The translations under genes and the position numbers were made by a program. Below, piece by piece: positions 34,901 through 48,998 of a DNA stretch of 64,000 bases. The notes under the pieces were generated by a model, which saw only the letters and a list, made by a program, of their open reading frames with translations, was not told the origin of the DNA and searched no databases. This DNA comes from Brachypodius melanocephalos (taxonomy: Eukaryota > Chordata > Aves > Passeriformes > Pycnonotidae): assembly GCA_013398615.1 (NCBI GenBank), contig VZSR01003807.1, forward strand, positions 40,936,578 through 41,000,577, in the 5' to 3' direction. How positions within the stretch are numbered: position 1 is the stretch's first letter; every line of letters begins with the position of its first letter.

Positions 34901-37900
34901 GCACTGCCCCACGCCATGAGGATGCTCTGAGGCCCTGTAGCAGTTTGCTGCCCAAGAGGGACTGTCAGCTAGACATGGAAACAGAAGAAACACACTGGGT
35001 TGGTTTTGACCTGCTGGATGTCCCTGAGTAACTCTGTGCCTTAGATCTCCTCTGCTAAGGAAGCCAATGATACCAATCTTCTTCTGGTAAAATAAGCATT
35101 ATTATCATCCTCTACTTTAAAGAACATGTTTTGTGTCAATCCTAGGAGAGCTGTTTTCCAGAGGAGCATGAATTCATCAGAGTACTCACATGATTTGGCC
35201 CTTAGTGTTTCAGAAACAAAAATTATGAGTTGCAGCCTCCCACCCCACCCACAGCTCCAGAAAATGTGATATAAGATGACAGCAGAGATTTTCAATCAGA
35301 TGATGTTGTTTTCTGGCCTGTTGTAGGCCAGATCTAAAGGTTCAGAACTCACATCCCTTTTCTCAGTACCTCAAAGCAAGTTTTTCTGCTGTGAGCTACC
35401 TTTTTCCATGTTTCACAATACAGTGCAAAATGATGCTGAAAGTAGCTGGTGATTTTCCTACAATCTGACTGAGAAACAGCAAAATACAGGAGATATCAGA
35501 ACCCAAACCTGAGCAGAAATGTCCATCTTTTATGCAGAAAGTGAATGGAAAATTCAGCCTGACTTCAATACCAAACAGAACACTCCACTAGCCCCCTAGC
35601 TTGCAACTCCATACCAATGCCCCTGATTTTCAGGCGTGAGTGCCACTCACTTCCCAGAACTCCCAGGGTTTGTGCATGCTCTCCTCACCTTGACGGATGC
35701 TACAAAGCTTTTTTAGCTGTGTTTTCTTTGTTACAAGCTCCCAAATAATCCCTAAAGTATCCCAAAACCTTGATTTTGAGGCATGTCAAAGACAGAGGGA
35801 TAAAATGTGTTGCCATTAAAGAGTTACATTTTAAACTCTAAAGGTAAAATTAATTTTAACAGAAGTGTTCTCATGTAGATGTGTCAACATTAGGCAACAG
35901 AATGAAATAAAGTGCATGTGTGCAGGGTGCCAGTAAACAACTCCACACTTACCAGTCCCTTTGGTTAGTTTTGACACTCTTTTTTACCCTGCATGTTTTA
36001 GACAGGAGACTCATAACTATCCCTGCTGTGGCATCCACTTGCCTTTTGGCAAACTCCAGAAGTGTCAGGTCCCACTTTTTTTAATATTTCAGACACACAC
36101 CTGGACTCTGCGGTCACGTCTAACTCTGAGTTAGGCAAATGCTCGTAATTTCCAGCAGTTGGTTCATTCTCAACTCAGCCAAGAAAGAGTCCTGACTCTC
36201 TTGTTCTTCCTGACAAAGCTCTTATCTGTTCCCTCTAGCTTTGGAAAAGCTACTCTCCTTTGGGTGTTGAGCTGCTGCAGTTCTTTACTTGGTCTAGACA
36301 GTAAGTAAAGAAAGTTCACTGGGACTTCTCTGCTTGGCTAAAGGGCTGGTGGATCATGAATTTGCTGAGAGTACTCCCATTGAACAGAGTAATCTAAAGA
36401 AGGAAGCATTGTCATCCATTGATCCTTGCTTTTCTTATATATATGTATATTAACCATCACGCTGTACCCAGCAATACAAATACAATTGATATGGTTAGAA
36501 GAAAATCCAGGCAACCTTAAGCATGAAGCTGGATCTGTGTTGCCCAAATTATTATCTACATTTATTCATTTAGAATAAGACTAAAAGAGTTAAAAATTAA
36601 TAGTATTTATAAATGTTCCCCCCATTCATTGGCTTACATATGTGTTTTAAAGTGGTTGTTAAACATACAGGCTGAATGTGCTCATTGAGACATACATTGA
36701 AAATCTTCATGGAAACTTTGGGAGAAGAGGTGGGGAAAGAGTAAAGTAATTCCTTGTCCCTCTGTGTTGTGTGGCATCACTCACAAGCAAAGAGGAGGAA
36801 AACTTTCTTCCAGAGATGAGAGATTCTGCTTTGAGATGAGTCAGAAAGGGGTTCTCAGCCTTTGTCCTGTGCTCTTCATGTGCAAGTGGAAAAGTGAGTG
36901 TGGAAAGAAGGTCTGTGGCACATGCAGGAGCCATCATGATGAAATCCTCCAGTCTTAACTCAATAGAGGTAAGTTTTCAATTAAACCTAAGAGAAAACGG
37001 GGCACAACATAGCTGTTGTTAGGGATGATTCAGTTAGGGAGAACATCTTGTTAAATGTGATCCTAATGATGCCATTGTTATTTTATCCTTTGTGAGTTTA
37101 TTTCATGACTGAAAACCTATGTTTTTAAATTATGTTTTAATCGGTAATCATGTTAAGAAATAAACCTGGCTAGTTCTCTGACATATAGCAAAGCATTCCT
37201 TACCCTGGCTGGTTACAAATCTGAAAACTGTGGCATTGAGCATTTTTAAAAATTGCTGAGTTACACAGTACATTATGTTTCTCTTATCTAAAGAGCAGTA
37301 GGATAAATCCCTCTAGATGTCTTTTGGCAATTTGTCACAAGATTTAGGAAAGGAAAAAATTTTTCTTGGGACCAGTTATGTCTAGTGACAATTCTCTGAC
37401 CAGCAGTAAAAAGCTGCAAGTACGACTGGTAGGCTCCTTAATGGCTTTTAACTGAGACCAGACTTGACAGCAATCTGTAACTTTGGGAGAGTGGTGCATT
37501 TGGGGTTAACTGTACACCCAATTTCTTTCTCTCTCTCACCTCTGAGAATATTCTAAATCATCATGTTGGTCTCTGTATCTCTTATTTCTCTTCTGCACTT
37601 TATTTATTATTACTGCAAAATCTTTTCACACATCCAGTCCTCTTCTGGACATTATCACAGAGATTACCCCATCTGAGGACTGAATTTCAAGTGGAGATTC
37701 TAAGGGCCAAAATAATATAAGGTCAAAGGGCCATGGACTGAGATGTTGATCTGGTGTGCCAGTTTTCCAGTGAGTAGTGATGTCCAGAATTATACCCAGA
37801 TCCCCATGATTGCGCAACTTGCATGGCCACATGTCCATTGTCACCTGAGTGCACACTGTGCATTCTTGGAAAGAGCAGAACTCATGAACCTGGAACCACA

Positions 37901-38366
37901 GAAAGAAGTCAAGGGGACCTCACCTTTTCATTGATAGAACAGTGCAAGTAACAATTTGTGCAGATTATGAGGGTTAAAAGAAATAAAAAAGAAGATATAT
38001 TCTATCTTTTGTAAAAGAGGAAAAAATAAATGACAGTTTAAAAATCATTCAGGATGTCATCTGAAGATAATTACTTGGACAACAACATATTGCAGCCAGA
38101 CTGCAGACACATACATAAACCAAAAAGGAAATATTAGTTAGTGAATAAAACATCTTATTTTGGTGCTGCCAACTGAAAGCACTCAGATTTCTCTAGCTAC
38201 TACACTTCCCTCAAAAACTACTATAGAAGATTATGAAAGAAAAAAGAAATGTGTAGTGAAGAATTCATGTTTTAGAAGATCATGATACAAAGAGTAATAT
38301 TTGTCTGAATGTACCTCTAAGCCTACTCAGAGTTAAACCCTTAGTAGGTGCAAGTGGCTTATACAG

Positions 38367-38413
38367 TTTTGTTGGGGTTTTTGGGGGGTTTTTTTGGTTT
38401 TTTTTTTTTTTTT
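38367..38413 (+). repeat. G/T-rich tract with long T run
   Basis: GTTGGGG, T5, G6, T7, GG, then a long T run. It has only two G runs of four or more, so a stable intramolecular quadruplex is unlikely. Confidence 0.85.
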
Positions 38414-40321
38414 AGTATCAGAACCTACAGTTTACTTTTTTCTGATCTCTCATTGATTGCATTTAGCCCTAGCCAGTCCTTTCTTTCTATCTTTATACAG
38501 TCTTTAAATTAAATCTTTCCTTCACATTTTTTTAAACCATACCTTTTAATAAATAACTCTGTTTCAGCTGAACTCTTGTTTTTCTTATTTTATTCCACCT
38601 AATAATAAGATTATTTAACTTTTTGTATCATGTTTGCATTCACCATATGGTTTTGGGATTGTCACCTAGAGAAACTGCTGTTCCCACTGAGTCAATGGGA
38701 AGCTTGATTTGTATCACTGGAAAGATACCTTTGTGCTTAAACCATGGGAGACAGTGCAAACTGATAGCTAGTGGAGAGGAGTGGAATTCTAATGGCTGAA
38801 ATGAGTTTGTGCTAATGAGCACAGCTGGAAATTGTAAGAATATGTGTGGTTTGGGTTTGGGGTTGTTGTGTTGCGGTTTTTTGATGTCAGCAAACAGTAC
38901 TATGCCTAATCTACTGAAGCATTCCTATCATCCATTAATCATCCTCATTACAGCCTTTTGCTTGACCAGTCTCACACCAAGTGGCTTGTAGTTCAGGTGG
39001 AAAAGGTAGTTCCACATTTTAGCCTGCCAAAAAGACCAAGGAAGCAAGCTGGTCCTTGAAATTTGTCTGCCAGCAATGCGGCTGAAGTTACCAATGGATA
39101 ACTTAAATTGATCTATTTAGGTGTAGGGGAGAGGTGAGAATCTGTGGGAAGGTTGATTGCATGAATGTGGCCTTTAAACGTGGTGATATGGTAACTGGGA
39201 GAGGATAGATCAGTCACAAAGCCTTGAAAGCACTCTGAGCAGCTTATGTTTGTTGATACAGAATACAAGGAGAAGAATGGTACAGTCAAAACAATGAGCT
39301 AAGAAAACTAACTTTGCTGCTGACAGGCTAGAAGCAAGGCAAGATGGTATTTGTCAAAGCCAGGGAAACGAATATTGTGGGAAGCAAGTAACGAGAGAGT
39401 GAGTGATGTGGTTGTGAGTTTCTGCTGTGAAGAAGTGTTATGCAGTGAGAATTGAAAGGTAGACATGGGTAAGGAGGTCACACCTAAGATTATTCACAAT
39501 CATAAGTCTTTGTGGTATTTTCCAGTGGTAAGGCTAAAGGTAATGGGAAGAAAGACAGGATTTGGCTTTGAACATTTTGCACTTAATCTTGAAGTCTTAA
39601 GTCAGAGCGCTAAGAGGAAATGTCAGTGTAGCAGACTATTAGTTCAGTTTAAGTTAAGTGAGACATGTCCATGGATGGGTAATAAATCTGTTGGTCACTG
39701 ACCTAAAAATGATAGATGATTTTTTATTTACCAGTGTGGCTTATTTATGGGCAAAAAGCATAGTGGGAATAAGGCTGCAAAGTTTCTGCTGAATGCTGGG
39801 TCATGGAGAAGATGAATAAGCACCTTCAGAGCTCTGCTACAGGAGCAATTGCAGAGGGAGAAGGTTAACTGTGTGAAGATTAAGTTACAGACATCAAGTG
39901 AGAATATTCTGCTGCTAAGAAGACAGTAATAGGGTGGGTTAAACACCAGGCTTGCCATTTGATCAAGAAAATGATTAGAGGTTGTCTCAAAAAGGATTTT
40001 GAAAGGAGTACAAAAGGCACAAATTAATTTGTATGGAAGAGGAATCTCATCTAGATATTGTAGACAGCACTGAAAAATAATGGTGCACTAGTGACGAAAA
40101 TGTTGGAGTAAAGAGTGACTTTCCCTAAAATAAAAGAGATTAAAGCATTGGAGGCAACAGCACATTCTTTCATCTGTCCTATCTCTGTTGCACATATGCT
40201 TGTTTGGCACAGGTCTCTTTCCTTATGTATGTATGTCTCTTAAATTGAGATCTTAGATTCTGCTCTAATATACCTGATAGTGAGACTACCAAAAATCTGT
40301 TTCATCCCTCAAGAAACTGTC

Positions 40322-40421
40322 NNNNNNNNNNNNNNNNNNNNNNNNNNNNNNNNNNNNNNNNNNNNNNNNNNNNNNNNNNNNNNNNNNNNNNNNNNNNNNN
40401 NNNNNNNNNNNNNNNNNNNNN
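40322..40421. other. Assembly gap (100 N)
   Basis: Exactly 100 N in an otherwise AT-rich, gene-free stretch. The right edge begins with a short inverted repeat (CTGGTG at 40422-40427 and CACCAG at 40436-40441). Any content of the gap is unknown. Confidence 0.99.
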
Positions 40422-43400
40422 CTGGTGCTCCTGAACACCAGTGTGGGGTCAAAGGCCTGTTGGAACAGCAGTTCTTCCTCCTTCCCCAGTGGCAGCAGAT
40501 TGACAGGGAAGCTGTCTGAAATCCTATTGATCGCTTGCTCAGAAAGTTCAATAGTGTCAGGAATGTTACAATACCTTTTCTTCTTTTTGAATTGAAGTAA
40601 TGAGAGAATGAAATGCTTTCCTGCTCTGAGAGGAGTCCTAGCTTAGTGATTCTCAGTGATGGGGTTTTCTGTTGGGTTGTGGGGTTTTTTGAGTGGAGAT
40701 GCTACCATTCCTCTGTTTGTGTTTACTGAATTTTAAATGTATTGTGAACAAGTTTGCCCTTCTAAAATGTTTTGTGAAACCCTTAGAAATTATCACCACA
40801 ACTACAGAGATCTACAGCTTTGTGGCTGATCAGCACTAACCTATGCAAGGAGGTAGTGTTCCTCCAGCAGCTCCTGCCTGTCAGGGAGGTGAACATATCG
40901 TTTTGCTTTCTCTTTGGGGATGACTTGCATTGCCTGCCTGGGGTGGGCAACACAGATCTGCAACATGATCATCTGAGCCACAGCATCGGGGCACTCAAGA
41001 GAGATGAAAAGGGCATCACATGGTACCTGTTCCTGTGCAGTCCCTGTGCAGGACTGCAACCCAGACTGCTGCTTTATTTGACTGCTAATGGGGGTGAGAG
41101 CAGGGTTCCTCACACACCTTCTTCACCACAATTTCTAAACAAAATCTGACCCTGTCTGACATCCAAATGTGCTACAAGTGCATAAAGAGGAGCAGTCAAG
41201 TGAATTGGAAACTGGATGCCAACTTCGTACGATACATGATCCAACCACAAAGAACAACTGGCATCCTAAATCAATGTTATCCATTTAATAACCAATTTCC
41301 TGCATAGAATCGTGTCTATGGAGATATAAATGGCCAAATCCTATTTCTGCTTTAAAGGAACAAGGGCATGTCTCTTTTCACTGTAACAAACCAAGTTTAT
41401 AGCATAAGTTGATAATATTTAAAGCATTCCTGACAAAGACAGTAGAGCTATAAACCAGATTTCAAGGGATTAAAATACTGGTTTTGAGGAACCAGCATTT
41501 CAGTTCAAATATTTTACAGGTACAGACTTTAAATTACTGGGTTGTCCAATCCTATGTATGTTCCTGGTCCTCAGGTGTTTCATGATCTAGACACAAGACT
41601 TTTCAGAGTTTTTTATTTACTTGATTTTTTTTTAAATTGATTTTCACTTAAGCAGTGGCTAATTGTGAAAAGGCTATGTCTTGTGTCAGAGCACTCAGTG
41701 AGGCATCTCTCCTGGGGATATTTTTGAAGCCCTGTAGGAAGTATACTGCTCTCAGGAAAAGTTGCCTTCCCTAAAGTCAAGATGCCAGAACAGACAATGT
41801 GAGTGCCTATTTCAGCAGAAAGTCATCTGGGTCAGCTTAAATCACCAAGGTAGGTTATTCTTAAACTCTTTCTGTAGGAGGACACCTGCTCAGGTCCCAA
41901 GGGTACATGTTTAGGTTCACTTTTAATTTAAATTATTTTGAAGGAGAGCTAATCAAAATATGAAAATATTTGATGGTGATTAAATTTAGAATTCATGGAT
42001 AATTAGCTGGAGGGGATAAAAAAAGCTATCTGCAGATGCTGAATTCAGCATGTGTCAGTAGAGCTCCAAAAGCACATCCTTCCTATAGTCTTCAGAGCTG
42101 CTTTTCTGGGGTTGTCATGCAGTGTTTTGGGAAGACACTGCCTGAGCACAAAGTACAGTAAGTAAAGATAAGACAGAACATCAGGGCCCTCCTTAGAGAG
42201 ATCTCTTATTCCTCTGACCTTGTGCAGCCAGCTTTACAGAGCTATTCAACTCTTCAGAAATCCATTCCCATCTAGAAAAGAGTAGTTCCTACTGGCAGTT
42301 TTGCTGTGCTCCAAGAAACTTTTGTCAGGTTCCTGAATAGTGGGGAAGTTCCTAATTGCTTTTAACCATCTCTGTCCTCCCCCCTGCTTTGTTACCTTTT
42401 CTCTGCTTTTGACTCCTGAGATATTCTGGAGCTCCTCTCAGCTCTCAGAGGAAGCATTGAAGCTGATACAAAGATCTCCACAGACAGCATTATTTGCCAT
42501 GTACATGCTTTATTGATCTTAACCCTAAGAACCACATTCTCAAGCTCTGCCTCCAGGTATGCTATCTCTTAGCTATTGATATAACTACAAATGAAGAGGA
42601 TTCCTGACAGTATATTTTTTCTCCTACTATAAATGATTGCATTTTTATTGAGATAGGATGCAGTTTTGGACCATACTGTAGTTAGCAAGCAGCACTGCAG
42701 TGGCTGAGCTGTTATTCTCATGAACTCTGCAACAATCTGTGACAATATATATGTTGTGGAGCCAGCCAGCCCCACTTTGAAGCTGCTGAGCCTTTGCAGT
42801 GCTTTGGTCTTCCCTCTCCAAGCTGCTTCTTTGCCCCTCTGGTAGAAGGGATTGGGAGCATTAGCCTCACCAGAACAAAAGAAATGCAAAAGGCTTTTTA
42901 AATAGGACACATCCACACACAGGCTGAGGTGTAACTTAAGAAAGTGATATATCAATAAATTATCATGATTGCCCTGCCTGAATCCAACCCAAAAAGGGGT
43001 TAATACTCTTTTAAGATGAAGGCAAAGTCTCCTTGGTTATATGGGGGAGGGACAAAAGGGCAGTGAGGACCCTGTCTGCAGAATACTGCTGCTGGAAGAC
43101 TGGCTGCAGTTGGGAAGAGCAGTGCAGAACTGAAGGAAATTCAGACAAGAGCTTAAGCATAAAGGGCTTAATATCTGCAAAAGCAGCCTTTTTAATGAGA
43201 AACTGGGGATGCCAATACATTTTCAATCACCAGCTCAAGGCTCATTAGTGGAGGAGGCAGATGTTAATTTTGACATCCTAAGGCTGAGTGAGTGGAGCCT
43301 GGTTTCTTCTACTGTGGAAGTCAGATGGAGCCTGAGCCTGAGCAGAGCAGACAGCTCTGGGGTTTGAGCTTGCTGCTGCCCTTGCTCCTGGGAGATAGGA

Positions 43401-46400
43401 AGAATGGGGCTGCTGAGGAAGCAGGCTTTTTCTCACACCAACAGTATTTTCTATGCCACAAACTATCTTTTCTCAGGAGAGGCATAAATCTGGTGGTTTC
43501 ACATGGTCCTAGACATGCAAATGCTAATGTCTGTGATGCTATTGTCTTTTTAGTGACCTTTTCTGTACTGCCCTCAGAAACAAGGTCCCTAAGCCGACAT
43601 CCCCACAACTTCCAAGGGGACCAGAGTAGTGCTTAGGTCTCCTGAACCAGAGCTGGAACATGGTCAGGGCATACCCAGCAGAGCAGGCCTTTAGCACACC
43701 CTGAGGTATGGCTAGCTCACAAGTCACTTGTGTATACTTATGTTTTCACTCCCTTTGGACCAAGTTTTGTGTCTTATAAGAAATTTCTCCTTTGAAACAT
43801 TCTAGGGAGCCCAGATAAATCTAATCTTCCTGAAACTTATTCTTTTGCTTCATTATCTAAGAAACCATCTGATCATTCCTCTCAATTAAAATAAGTATTT
43901 TTACTTTAGCTCCTTGGAGATGCAAATGTCTCTTGCTAGAACAAAGTCCTTGACTAGCTAATTAATAACTCCTATGAGCTGGGAAAGCTCTCTTTATTCC
44001 TTCTCCCTTTTTGACTGTGATGTGGTCAAATTATCGTAAACTTACTTTATATTCTCTAACATTAGGTATTTATCAAAAATGTCCAGTACAAATATCTAAC
44101 CATGATAAATGGGTCTTGACTGAAAGCAGACACAATGATGATTAATCACTTTGGGGTAATGTGATCCCAACAAGCTTCTTAACTAAGCATGTGTGGCAGT
44201 CTCCCATTGCAGTTACTTCCAAGAAGGACAGAGAGTGGTGATGGGCTTTGGAGGTTTTGCTATTCCAGTGACTCTGTGAAGGCAGGTAACTGGCTATTGT
44301 GACACCATAAACAGAGTGGGAAATTCAGAATTGACTTTATATCGTTATGTAAGCCATAACCAGTCTCAGCAACCAACATTAAAGCATCTTGCTGAGCTTT
44401 GTTAGCTGAGACAGTTTCAGGCAAGCATAGAAGCAGCAAGTCCTCTCTTTTTGGTGTAGACTGTGTACTTTATGCCATGTCTTATTCTCATCTCATATGG
44501 AGATGTTTTTCAAAATTAGCAGGCATGCAATTCAGGAAGTGTGTTACTGGAGCTATTGCAGGGAGCAGTGCTTATTGTTAATAGAGTTTCTTGGGGTTTT
44601 TTTGCGCTGGTAGTTTCGTGACATTGTTAAGAGCTTTGTACCATCATCTATGTGCTGTTCTATTGTCGTACCAAAGTTCAGATTATTAAAGGAGTATTAA
44701 GATTCTGAGTTTTTTTCCTACAGATTTTTTTTTCTAATGTCAGTGGAAAAAATAGATCTTTTCTGAACAAACTGCACCCTAGCACATCACTCTTCACACA
44801 TGCTGTTTTTGGATAAAAACCTACCCCCACCTCAGTTTTCTCTGGATCTTTCCTGAGCTGAAGCAGAGATTGTTTCTTTATAGTCTTCCCAACTAGTGCA
44901 ATGTGAGTAGCACAACAATAGATTACTTGTCTTTGTTCTTCACGAAGTACTGAGGTAATTTCTGCAAGAACTAGCAGAACTGTGTAGCAAGGTACCCGGA
45001 GTCCCCATTTGCTAGCAGGGACCACTCCAACTACGGGCAAAGCAGGCAGTGCCAGATTAGTTAAACAGACACATCCCATCTGCCCCTTTCATCTGTCCTG
45101 GAGCTTTGCAAATCCAGCTGGTTGCTGGGCCAGGGAAAGGCTGGTGAGGATTTCATGGGACCTCTCTCCTGCAGCAGTGGGAAATCTGGCTCCTCTCTGC
45201 TTCTTGCAGCAAGGGTGGGGCTGTGTCCCACCTGCAGAGGGACCAGGTTCTGCATGCTGAAAAAGTAGAGAAGACACACAGAAAAATTTACACACAGAGA
45301 TTAACTTTAAACCCAGTTGTGCCTGTCAACATATAAAAGTACGACATGGCTGTCTAATTATTAAACAAGGTGCATAATTCTGAAGGCTGAATCTTGGGGA
45401 GATATAAAAGACCCATTGACATTTTTTGGTCCTTCTTTTTAAAGAGCAGCTAAATTCTGTTGACCTTTTTATGTGATTGAATTAAAAAGTTTTTAAGCCC
45501 CAGAATAAGTTTTTTTTAAAGTCAATCAAAATTTTGGCATTTCAGTATATCTGGCATTTCGGTATCCTAATTTTCATCACCATAAAGATCAATACTGCCA
45601 TCCTTCTCTGTTTATGGTATTTTATTTCCTTCAGAAGTTGACTTGAGTGTCAAAGAGGATCTCTAGATCTCTGCCAAGCAAGATTTCAATAAGAAATAGT
45701 GGGAAATATTTGTTATGACAGATTATTAAATATCTCCCATTTTTGTGTGACATCCTGACTTCATTTCCCTCAAACCTTTCTCAGCAATAGGTACAGGATC
45801 TCATGGGCCTAATAGCAAACATAAATTCTGTAACAGACACGTAGCTGAGTTATTGAGTTTTTATATTACATGATTCTGTGAGATGGTTTTCTGACATAAA
45901 ATGCCATCTGCTTTTACTTAATTTTCCTTGTTTCCTTCTCTAAGTAAACAACGAGAGAACATGTTTGTTCTGAAAGGTAGTTCCTTTGAGGCCCGTTATT
46001 TTCCTGCATCTCTCTAAAAAGACAAGATATGAATTTGTTAGTGAGTTACCAGACATTTCAATATACAGCACATCCAAGGAGCCAAATAAATGCACTTCAT
46101 TTGATACATCCTGACATAGCTGAAAATTTGAATTTTAAAGTCAGATTTACCAGAAGGCTTCTGGGGCCACGGTCAAGGGCAGCTAACAGCTTTATTCTCA
46201 AATTATCTTATCTGTTTTCTCCAAGGAAAATGTATTCACATTTTACAACACTACATTTTGTATTGCAGCCCCTTATTAATGTTACAGGGGGTAAGACACA
46301 TCAAAAAATGAGAAAAAATAAAGCTTTCAAACTTTTCCATCTTCCCACCAGAACAGGATAATTTTGCAGCTTTTCAACAATACTGGCTGGCAGCCAAAAG

Positions 46401-46885
46401 ATACTTACACCAAATCAGTGTCAGAGCTTTAATAGCTCATAACATTTTAATGTCTTTTAATATATTAGATTATAATAAGTGTACTATAATATACCAACAC
46501 TGTTCTCAATTAACGCTTAAGAAATATATTCCTTGCAATAGTCTTTCCTGGCATTTACTCTTCTTGTACTTAGTGGTATTTTCCAGACTCTCACTAAGGG
46601 GAAGATTTGATTTTCAAATGGCCTTCGCAATGTTTGCTTTTGGTCGAAAGAGAGCTGTAGAGTCTGCTGAGACATCATTAGCTGTGGGGCAATATTACCA
46701 CGCAAATACAAAGGCACCTGATTAGACAAGAGTTGCCTGATCTATAGTGTAGTTCAAACTGCAACTAATCCTATGGGTAGTTGCAACTAAAAAGACCTTG
46801 GTTCTGTGTTAGGTTTGGAAAGTTAGTAAATTGAGACTGGTTATTCATCTCAACTTACCTCCTGATTTCTGAAGTCTATTTAATA

Positions 46886-46940
46886 TAGTAGTAGTAGTAG
46901 TAGCAGGAATAATAATAGTAATAAGAATAATAGTATAGTA
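46886..46940 (+). repeat. (TAG)6 with imperfect AAT/TAG triplet continuation
   Basis: Six perfect TAG units (46886-46903), then GCAGG and an imperfect mix of AAT, AGT and ATA triplets. An ordinary trinucleotide microsatellite. Confidence 0.9.
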
Positions 46941-48982
46941 ATTTAAATATCAAGTTATTCCCATGGACTGCAGGGCTTGCCTTTTAAAAAGCTGAAATGA
47001 GGTCCATTTTTTTCAGAATTCAGAGCACAATGACAGCAAATTTCTATATTCCATAAAGCTGTTAAGGTCCTTTGATAACAATCTTACAACCAATATGCAT
47101 GAGATACAGGCTTCAAATTATAGGAGAATGTGCCTGAGGAAAAAGGTAGATTAAAATATTCTGCACTTACTTCAATAAACCTATTTTAGAGAAGGACTAT
47201 AGTCAGTGGGACATTATGGGGCACCCTGTGTGACAACAGACATCCTCAGTCCTTAGCTCCAAAGAGTTTGCCCCCTACTGCATCCCTTTGGCTTGCAGCC
47301 CTCTCACAGTGATGGGGAGCTGAAACCAGAGACTGATTTGGGCATGCTGGGTGAGAAACCATTGCAAGGAGCCCCATGGCTGCAGAAATTGTCTGGGGTT
47401 TAGGAAGCTGAGGCTCAGCCCTGTGTCAGAGTTGTGAGCACGTGCCCCCCACTCCTAACAAATGCAGACACCCAGGGTTTTTGGTGGCTGGGCCATGGCG
47501 GTCTCCAGAGCTTTGGTGGAGTCAAAGTCACTCCTTTACTTATGAACAACCAGCAGCTTATCTCTTGGGTCAAAGGACACCCTACAAATTAGTCCAGGGA
47601 CTCAGGTGGCGTGTGGGAACTCAACATCCAAGCCCAAAATGTTAAATGTTTAATATTTACTGTCAAATTTTGACACTAATTCAAGCCCTTGTTGCCAGGC
47701 TCAGCAGAATGGACATGGAAGAGGCAGTGTCATCTCACATCTACAGATGGTCTGATCAGTTCAAGGGCAAACAACTTAGATGAGTTTGGAAAGTTTATGC
47801 CATCTTTCTGCGTGCTCTGTATGTTCTGCAGTTAAATAAAAGGTTCAGAATTCAGGAGCTGTAAACAGATTTTTCTCAATACTAAATCTACGGTGCTATA
47901 CTTGAAAAAGTGCATTTATCACAGACAAAACTGACTTTCTGAAAAACATTTATTAAAAAATACTAACTACAGCTTTCAGTAGGCTTGACAAGATTTCATA
48001 TTTCACTTTTCATCTTTACCAAGTGCATTAATAGCTTTTAAGGCTCAATCACATGAGTGCTAGATATTTCAGCAGTGCATTAGAGATGGAGAAAACCGAA
48101 TTTTGTGGCTTTGTGTACATGCCTAGTGATCAAGAGAAAAAGCACAGTGGCTGGGGCTGTTTGAAAAATGGGTTTCCCCCTAGTCCAAACAAATTCTTAA
48201 AGAAATTTTTGACATAAGATCTGAAATTAAATTTCCATTGCTCAACTGATATTTCTCACAATTTCCTGAATATCTGAATGACTCAGTATTCCTGAACATA
48301 CCTTTAAAGCCTCTAAAAACCAAGAAGTCAGTTCAGAGGTTGTTTGAGTTGCATTTGTCACTACCACTTCCACCACTTCACCATTTTTGCTTGCCTGATG
48401 AGACACCAGAAGTCCACCATGAGGTCAGATGTTCAGTAGTGAACTGCAAAAGTGAACCATTTTTTGAATGACTCAAGTCCTGAAATATCACTTATTCTCT
48501 CCATCTTATGAACATTTACAAGCAGAGCAACTGACCTTGAATAACTAGATCTAAACCCCTGAAAAAGCCCAAGACACAACACATAATAATAGTAAAGCAA
48601 GGGACAAAAATTATAGTATTTCCTAAAATCTTTTCCAAATGCAATCACTGTTCAAAATGGGTTAATGTCTTTTTTAGGTGAATTTACCTAGTTCTAAGCA
48701 GCCACTCATGTCTTTCTGTTGTAACTGTACAGTACAATTCGACTCATTGTCTAACACAGCTAAAAGAAATAAAAATAGCTTCAAGTAAAATAATTTTTCT
48801 CAGCTGAGTCCCACATGAGCTCTGGCTGATCTTTCTTTCACTCAAGTTAAGACAGTAATTTTCATGCACGTTACATCTTTCATTCAGCCGCCAGAGACTT
48901 GTTTAATGAGTTGCCTGAGGTGCAACATCTTTACTTTGAAAAAAATTAAGCCACTTTCTACAACAAGATGTAGGGTTGGTTT

Positions 48983-48998
48983 TGTGTGTGTGTGTGTT
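48983..48998 (+). repeat. (TG)8 microsatellite
   Basis: Short perfect TG run preceded by GGTTTTG. Confidence 0.9.

Larger units (their letters stand above)
30428..40321. other. Gene-free intergenic sequence
   Basis: No gene supported. A GC-richer patch at about 34080-34420 has a 109-codon + frame without recognisable domains. It may be an old repeat, but I could not assign it. The remainder is AT-rich with T-run microsatellites. Confidence 0.7.
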